Shown here: piece after piece, positions 14,040-18,170 of the stretch
Layout: each line of letters starts with the position of its first letter
Numbering within the stretch: position 1 is the stretch's first letter
Source: Candidatus Peregrinibacteria bacterium
GTDB taxonomy: Bacteria > Patescibacteriota > Gracilibacteria > Peribacterales > Peribacteraceae
DNA length: 18,170 bases
Reading direction: 5' to 3'
NCBI GenBank assembly: GCA_016201685.1
Contig: JACQCJ010000005.1
Span: 1-18,170, forward strand
The notes under the pieces: generated by a model
What the model saw: only the letters and a program-made list of their open reading frames with translations
Told to the model about the DNA's origin: nothing
Databases searched by the model: none
Position numbers and translations under genes: made by a program

Positions 14040-14162
14040 GAATTGAAAATTGATAATTATGGCAGTTTTCGTGTAGCTCGTCTCTTTTTGATTTTCAAAC
14101 AAATCGACAAGCATTCTGATATTCGTCGGAATTTTCAATTATCCATTATCAATTTTCAATTC
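14040..14162. repeat. 123-bp palindromic element between dnaG and rpoD
   Basis: GAATTGAAAATTGATAAT (14040-14057) is the exact reverse complement of ATTATCAATTTTCAATTC (14145-14162), an 18-base terminal inverted repeat. The left arm starts one base after the dnaG stop. The arms share units with the element inside the methyltransferase gene (8029-8145), so both appear to be copies of one MITE-like family. Confidence 0.8.
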
Positions 14163-14213
14163 TCGCCCGTATTCTCTTCCTCTCGCTTTGATTCTTCTGT
14201 ATTCTCTCTACAC

Positions 14214-14242
14214 TTGGGCGAGTTTTGCCCTTGCTTTATACT
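14214..14242 (+). promoter_or_regulatory. rpoD promoter
   Basis: TTGGGC (14214-14219), a 17-base spacer, then TATACT (14237-14242). The ATG at 14252 is nine bases downstream, so the leader would be about three bases or none. No Shine-Dalgarno sequence is present. Confidence 0.65.
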
Positions 14243-14251
14243 GATTTGACC

Positions 14252-15733
14252 ATGGCATCGCACCCACGCAAGTTCATTTCACAACCGACGGACGACGAAC
14301 TCAAGCGCTTCCCGGAGAAGGTGAAACATCTCATCAAGAAGGGCCGCGAACAGCGCTACGTCACCCACCAGGAGATCATTTCCGCCGTGCCGAATGCCGA
14401 GGAAAACGTCGATCTGCTCGACGAGATCTACACGCTCTTCGTGGATCTTGGCATCCAGGTGATCGATGTGAAGGACGCGCTCATCTGGGAGAAGAAGGGC
14501 CGCGCCTCCACCCTCGAAGTTCCCGAGCCGACCGAGGATCTCACCGAAGTGGTCGCCGGCGACGATACGGGCGACGGTGATGACGAATCGGAGAGCAGTG
14601 ACGATGAGAAGGAAAAGGTGGAGGTGATGGGGGATGACGTGGACGATGCGGCCATGAAGATGATCGCGATGGCGGGCATCGCCGTGGACAGCGACAAAGA
14701 TTTGAGCGATGAGGAGCGCAAGAAGCGCCGCAAGGAGCGCGAGATCGATCTGCTCGAAATCAGCAACGATTCCGTGCGCATGTACCTCTCGGAAATCGGC
14801 CGCGTGCCGCTCATCGATGGGCGCAAGGAAGTGGAGCTCGCGCGGCGGATCCGCAAGGGCGACGCTTCCGCCAAGCAGCAGCTCGCGGAGGCAAACCTCC
14901 GCCTCGTGGTCTCGATCGCCAAGAAGTACATCGGCCGCGGGCTCTCCTTCCTCGATCTTATTCAAGAAGGCAACATCGGCCTCTTCCGTGCCGTCGAAAA
15001 ATTCGACCCCGAACGCGGTTTCAAATTCTCCACGTACGCCACGTGGTGGATCCGCCAGGCCATCACGCGCGCCATCGCCGACCAAGCCCGCACGATTCGC
15101 ATCCCCGTCCACATGGTCGAGACGATCAATAAATTGACCCACACGCAGCGCCGCCTCGTCCAGGAGCTCGGCCGCGAGCCGACGCTCGAGGAGCTCTCCG
15201 TTGAGATGGAGATGGACATCAAGAAGGTGGCGCACATCCAGAAGATCAGCCAGGACATCATCTCGCTCGAATCGCCCGTCGGCTCAGAAGAGGACAGCAA
15301 GCTCGGGGACTTCATCGAGGATGAAGAGGCCGTCAATCCGTTCGAGGCGACCAATCGCCAGCTCCGCAAAGAGAACGTCCACGCGATGCTCGAGTTCCTC
15401 ACCCCGCGCGAGCGCAAGATCATCGAGATGCGGTTCGGCCTCAAGGACGGCATCGGCCACACGCTTGAGGAGGTGGGCAAGGAGTTCGGCGTCACCCGCG
15501 AGCGCATCCGCCAGATCGAGGCGAAGGTGCTCCAGAAGATGCGCGACCATCCGCGCTCCCTCACCATCCGCGAGCACGGCGGCGCCCCCAAGCGCATCGG
15601 TTTCTCGCAAGTCCACTCCTTCAAAGCCGATAACGAGTGCCCCGTCTGCCACATGGGGAACCTCGTCGAGATCGTCAAAGACGGCGAGAAGATCCAGAAG
15701 TGCGATCACTGCGCGAAGGAATTTCGAGAATAA
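14252..15733 (+). CDS. rpoD: Primary sigma factor RpoD with C-terminal zinc ribbon
   Basis: A 493-residue sigma70. Region 1.1 lies at about 8-75, then an acidic linker (about 90-135, rich in Asp and Glu), region 1.2 (DSVRMYLSEIGRVPL), region 2 (NLRLVVSIAKKYIGRGL, FSTYATWWIRQAITRAIADQ), region 3 and region 4 with the helix-turn-helix LEEVGKEFGVTRERIRQIE. It directs RNA polymerase to housekeeping promoters such as the TTGNNN/TANNNT pairs seen here. ATG 14252 follows the promoter by nine bases and is preferred over upstream alternatives. Unusually, after the normal sigma end (KMRDHPRSL) about 45 residues follow with CPVC (463-466) and CDHC (484-487), a complete four-cysteine zinc ribbon. The last 33 bases are duplicated twice downstream. 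Confidence 0.95.
   Translation: MASHPRKFISQPTDDELKRFPEKVKHLIKKGREQRYVTHQEIISAVPNAEENVDLLDEIYTLFVDLGIQVIDVKDALIWEKKGRASTLEVPEPTEDLTEVVAGDDTGDGDDESESSDDEKEKVEVMGDDVDDAAMKMIAMAGIAVDSDKDLSDEERKKRRKEREIDLLEISNDSVRMYLSEIGRVPLIDGRKEVELARRIRKGDASAKQQLAEANLRLVVSIAKKYIGRGLSFLDLIQEGNIGLFRAVEKFDPERGFKFSTYATWWIRQAITRAIADQARTIRIPVHMVETINKLTHTQRRLVQELGREPTLEELSVEMEMDIKKVAHIQKISQDIISLESPVGSEEDSKLGDFIEDEEAVNPFEATNRQLRKENVHAMLEFLTPRERKIIEMRFGLKDGIGHTLEEVGKEFGVTRERIRQIEAKVLQKMRDHPRSLTIREHGGAPKRIGFSQVHSFKADNECPVCHMGNLVEIVKDGEKIQKCDHCAKEFRE
15701..15733 (+). repeat. rpoD 3'-end repeat, copy 1 (within rpoD)
   Basis: These 33 bases encode CDHCAKEFRE and the TAA stop. Related copies lie at 15783-15815 and 16476-16508. 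Confidence 0.75.
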
Positions 15734-15763
15734 CATGCGTGGGATTTTTTCTTGCTCGAGCAT

Positions 15764-15782
15764 CCTGAGCCGCGCCGAAGGG
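15764..15782. repeat. CCTGAGC..GCCGAAGGG repeat after rpoD
   Basis: CCTGAGC and GCCGAAGGG in the arrangement seen in the copy inside der. It abuts copy 2 of the rpoD tail. GCCGAAGGG also directly precedes copy 3 at 16476. Confidence 0.5.
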
Positions 15783-15815
15783 TGCGATCATTGAACGTAG
15801 GAATTCAGAGAATAA
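15783..15815 (+). repeat. rpoD 3'-end repeat, copy 2 (degenerate)
   Basis: The copy begins TGCGATCATTGAACG and ends GAATTCAGAGAATAA. In the rpoD frame it reads CDH, stop, T, stop, EFRE, stop, so coding capacity is lost. It lies just upstream of the toxin-antitoxin promoter. Confidence 0.65.
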
Positions 15816-15831
15816 TGATGAATCTGAACGC

Positions 15832-15861
15832 TGGACGCGGCGCCCGCAGGCGGACTAGACT
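15832..15861 (+). promoter_or_regulatory. Promoter of the toxin-antitoxin pair
   Basis: TGGACG (15832-15837), an 18-base spacer, then TAGACT (15856-15861), with ATG 15868 six bases later. The -35 matches consensus at four of six positions. Confidence 0.4.
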
Positions 15862-15867
15862 GCAGTC

Positions 15868-16119
15868 ATGACCATTCGCCTTCACAAGCACATTGTCGCC
15901 GATCCGGATATCTGCCACGGAAAGCCGGTTTTTAAAGGCACGCGCGTCATGGTGTGGCAGGTTCTGGAGATGCTCGCCGCTGGTGATTCGCCGGCGGACA
16001 TTCGCAAGGCTTTCCCCACGCTCACCGCCCCCCATATCCGCGCCGCACTCGAGTATGCGAGTTCCATCACCCGCCAGGATTATGTCGTCATCAACACCCG
16101 TCATCCGGTTCCTGCTTGA
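15868..16119 (+). CDS. DUF433 family antitoxin
   Basis: An 83-residue protein with the DUF433 pattern: HIVADPDICHGKPVFKGTRVMV (8-29), then LEMLAAGDSPADIRKAFPTLT and HIRAALEYASS, a winged-helix-like DNA-binding fold. DUF433 proteins are commonly paired with DUF5615 PIN-like nucleases and proposed to be their antitoxins, binding the toxin and repressing the operon. Here the partner gene overlaps its 3' end by 38 bases, which fits translational coupling. The pair sits between two copies of the rpoD 3' end. Confidence 0.85.
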   Translation: MTIRLHKHIVADPDICHGKPVFKGTRVMVWQVLEMLAAGDSPADIRKAFPTLTAPHIRAALEYASSITRQDYVVINTRHPVPA

Positions 16120-16441
16120 TGAGAACGTGCGAGCCGATGTGGACAGATTTTTTGCGGGGCGGAAAATCGACGCAAAGCGACTGTCCAAAAGATCGACCGA
16201 TGCGCTCATCGCCGCTGTTTCGCGTAAGGAGCGCCGCATCGTCATAACGAATGACGAGGATTTTGCGTTGCTTTCGTCAAAGCAAGTGCACGGCGTCATC
16301 TGGCTGCGCATTCCACAGAGCGATGGAGCAAGTTTGCTCAAGGCACTGGAACACCTCCTTGTAGAATGTCGCAACTTCAAAGGATTGCGCATCGAACTTT
16401 CCGCGGAACATTGGCGATATTTTCCTCTCAATACGCAGTGA
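16082..16441 (+). CDS. DUF5615 PIN-like toxin
   Basis: A 119-residue putative RNase of the PIN-like fold. The family motifs are present: FLLDENV (10-16, acidic D13 and E14), STDALIAAVSRKERRIVITNDEDF (38-61, acidic D40, D58 and D60) and GVIWLRI (71-77). ATG 16082 lies inside the antitoxin gene and gives the standard N-terminus directly before the first beta strand. The frame is open upstream, but that is antitoxin sequence. The acidic residues expected at the active site are all present, so it looks functional. RNase activity is a family inference only. Confidence 0.85.
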   Translation: MSSSTPVIRFLLDENVRADVDRFFAGRKIDAKRLSKRSTDALIAAVSRKERRIVITNDEDFALLSSKQVHGVIWLRIPQSDGASLLKALEHLLVECRNFKGLRIELSAEHWRYFPLNTQ

Positions 16442-16475
16442 AGACACTGATCGAATTTCAAGAATCGCCGAAGGG

Positions 16476-16508
16476 TGCGACCATTGCGCGAAGGAATTCA
16501 GGGAGTGA
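16476..16508 (+). repeat. rpoD 3'-end repeat, copy 3
   Basis: 26 of 33 bases are identical to the rpoD end. Read in the rpoD frame it encodes CDHCAKEFRE followed by TGA: all seven differences are synonymous (or a stop-for-stop change). It lies 34 bases after the toxin stop. Confidence 0.75.
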
Positions 16509-16519
16509 TTTTCCAAACG

Positions 16520-18115
16520 TCACTCTCCGCCTCTGATGATTTTGGCCAATTTGCCTATTGGCGAAGATTCCATTCCTTCAAAGAGTCTTTTTCCAAAGAC
16601 ATCAGCAATTTCTTCCATGTTAACGCTCGTCTTTGGTTTGAGATGCTTCGTCATTTCTTCCAGCCATTCATCGTAGCTCGAAGCGTTTTTCGTTGAGAAA
16701 TTGATATGTCGATGCAGATGTTCATACATGTCTTGAATGGCCATGGCGCCGTTCAAATCCGAGCATTTGTCTTTTGCTACGAATGCAATTCCCTGTTGTC
16801 CGAGTGCATGTTGGATCATGAGCAAAGCGCGGAGGGATTTTCCTTCGCTCAACCGCCGTCCTTCGGTTAAAGATTTTTCCCGCACAGCCGAGAGTTGCTT
16901 TCCGACATCCAAGAATTCAGACTCATTTGCGGCCATCGTCGTAAAAATCTTGATGCGCTTCATCAGCTCGTCGAGAATCTCTATACCTGTCGGGTAGACA
17001 TTCTCGTCGAGCATCGCACGGACAGTGAGACCTGCTTTCGTCTTCACGCTGCCAATGAGCTGCACAACCATGCCTCGACTGATGAGGGGGCGTCCGCGCC
17101 AGTTCGCCGTGATGTGACAGAAGAGCCGATGTTCGATCTTGTTCCATTTGCTCGTACCGGGAGGAAAGTGACAGATATGGAGCGTGAGTCCGGTTTCTTC
17201 CGCCAGCTTCTGAAGTTCCACTTTCCAAAGGCGCGATCGGTTGGCGTTGCTCCCGCCACTGTCTGCGGTGATGAGGAGTTCCCTGGCTTTCGGGTAGCGG
17301 TCCTTCCCCATATACAGCCACCATCGACGGATGCTCTCCACTGCAAAGGCAGCAGTATTGTGGTCAATGCCGACATTCACCCATCCTTCATTGCGTTTGA
17401 AATCGTAGATGCCGTAGGGCGTGACTTTGCCGAGTTCCTCATCCGGGAAATCGTGCGTGTTTACCTTTGTCGGTTTCCCTTTCGGATGCCATTCCTTTCC
17501 TCCGTTCTTGTAATTTCCGATGAGTTCTCGCTTCTTCGCATCCACGGAGACTACGGGCTGGCCACGCCTCAGGGAGTCTGTCGCTGCGTCATTGATGTGA
17601 GAGAACTGCGCATCACGGTCCTGATGTTTCTTGCCTTCATTAGCCTTCCTGTTGCCCTGCATGCTGTAGTGGAACGATTGTAGCAGCGTCCAGACGGTCT
17701 GCGTCGAAATTGTGTGCCCCTTTGCCTGAAGAGCTTCCGTGAGTTTCGTTGTGCTCTTCGACGACCAACAGAGCAAGGACTCCGGATCGCCGCGCGTGTG
17801 AGGGGCAATGAGGGAACGGAGATCTTTCAGAATGGTGGGATCGGTTTGAGATACCGTCTTCCTGCCACCTCCGGTGCGGCGGATGCGGCTGGCATGTGCC
17901 TTTCGTCTTCGCGCGGTCTGCGTCTCTGCGAGTCCGACGTAGATCGTTGTGCGCGAAAGGCCGGTTGCCAGAGCGGTATCGGTCACCCCATATCTTCCCA
18001 GTGCACGAGCCTCCGTCCCCGCCCAACAGCGCAACGAACGTTCATTCAAATGTGTGAAAACTGCGGCAAACTTTTTGCGTAACACAGCTACCCTTTCGGT
18101 TCGTGTCACAGGCAC
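16520..18115 (-). CDS. ISAzo13-family transposase with a foreign C-terminal extension
   Basis: A 531-residue protein. Residues 1-390 are a DDE transposase of the ISAzo13 family: N-terminal helix-turn-helix region (YGVTDTALATGLSRTTIYVG), GGGRK, then SVDAKKRELIGNYKNGG (D192), YGIYDFKRNEGWVNVGIDHNTA, LLITADSGGSN (D285) and FPPGTSKWNKIEHRLF (E328). The catalytic residues are intact. The start is GTG 18115, preceded by a weak AAGG. Residues 391-531 have no counterpart that I know of in the family, which normally ends soon after the YPTGI block. This helical tail ends KLAKIIRGGE. It may come from a gene truncated by the insertion or may replace the lost IS end. Transposition competence is therefore doubtful. 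Confidence 0.85.
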   Translation of the reverse strand: MPVTRTERVAVLRKKFAAVFTHLNERSLRCWAGTEARALGRYGVTDTALATGLSRTTIYVGLAETQTARRRKAHASRIRRTGGGRKTVSQTDPTILKDLRSLIAPHTRGDPESLLCWSSKSTTKLTEALQAKGHTISTQTVWTLLQSFHYSMQGNRKANEGKKHQDRDAQFSHINDAATDSLRRGQPVVSVDAKKRELIGNYKNGGKEWHPKGKPTKVNTHDFPDEELGKVTPYGIYDFKRNEGWVNVGIDHNTAAFAVESIRRWWLYMGKDRYPKARELLITADSGGSNANRSRLWKVELQKLAEETGLTLHICHFPPGTSKWNKIEHRLFCHITANWRGRPLISRGMVVQLIGSVKTKAGLTVRAMLDENVYPTGIEILDELMKRIKIFTTMAANESEFLDVGKQLSAVREKSLTEGRRLSEGKSLRALLMIQHALGQQGIAFVAKDKCSDLNGAMAIQDMYEHLHRHINFSTKNASSYDEWLEEMTKHLKPKTSVNMEEIADVFGKRLFEGMESSPIGKLAKIIRGGE

Positions 18116-18170
18116 CTTGACAGTGAAGCAGATTTCACAAGTCTGTTCAAGTTAATTTTTTAGGACTCCT
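16945..18170 (-). mobile_element. ISAzo13-type insertion sequence, right end apparently lost
   Basis: The body covers transposase codons 1-390 plus the upstream region to the window edge. The edge holds an AT-rich motif (AATTTTTTAGGACTCCT, 18154-18170) that could be the terminal inverted repeat. No matching inverted copy appears between 16440 and 16950, so the 3' side looks truncated or fused to flanking DNA. The true left boundary may be outside the window. Confidence 0.5.

Noticed and set aside
15741..15752. T-run after rpoD (GGGATTTTTTCT) as a rho-independent terminator
   Set aside because: No convincing GC stem precedes it. The nearest inverted sequences belong to the CCTGAGC..GAAGGG repeat downstream.
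1..18170. UGA recoding (Gracilibacteria/Absconditabacteria-type code)
   Set aside because: leuS, the methyltransferase, der and the LOG-like gene end at TGA exactly where the protein families end, so TGA is a stop here.

Overview
The window is gene-dense, mid-to-high-GC bacterial DNA that uses the standard genetic code (TGA and TAA are ordinary stops). It carries single-copy housekeeping genes on both strands: a LOG-like nucleotide-binding protein, the ribosome-assembly GTPase Der, leucyl-tRNA synthetase, a NOL1/NOP2/Sun RNA m5C methyltransferase, DNA primase DnaG and the primary sigma factor RpoD. Among these lie several proteins I cannot assign, abundant small palindromic repeats and two transposase-derived genes. 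Several genes have a -10 box only 5-9 bases before their ATG and no Shine-Dalgarno sequence, so leaderless transcripts look common. My guess is an uncultivated Patescibacteria/CPR-type organism, perhaps Peregrinibacteria-like, but that is inference from style and not proof.

Layout. 1-1150: the end of an upstream gene, a possible small reverse-strand gene, and a SLOG/LOG-family protein closed by a terminator. 1150-3603: der and an unknown 292-residue protein, both on the minus strand. 3668-6730: leuS, with a complete IS200-like Y1 (HUH) transposase domain spliced in frame into its editing domain. 6828-8697: a 96-residue orphan, then the RNA methyltransferase. 8714-12039: three members of an undescribed paralogous family (called P1, P2 and P3 here) around a lone KAS III (FabH-like) enzyme; P2 is frameshifted. 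12297-15733: dnaG and rpoD, the remnant of the classical macromolecular-synthesis operon; RpoD has an extra C-terminal zinc ribbon. 15868-16441: a DUF433/DUF5615 toxin-antitoxin pair. 16520-18170: an ISAzo13-type transposase with a foreign 141-residue C-terminal extension.

Three themes stand out. First, small palindromic or mobile sequences sit in frame inside essential genes (der, leuS twice, the methyltransferase two or three times), much as Rickettsia palindromic elements do. The leuS case, a whole nuclease domain with its hairpins, is the most striking. Second, ends of housekeeping genes are duplicated around accessory cassettes. The methyltransferase 3' end and a dnaG-like 5' end are repeated around P1, and the last 33 bases of rpoD occur three times, flanking the toxin-antitoxin module. 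Third, the P family, with its possible secretion signal and repeated decay, looks like a lineage-specific, fast-evolving set. No tRNA, rRNA or CRISPR array was seen.
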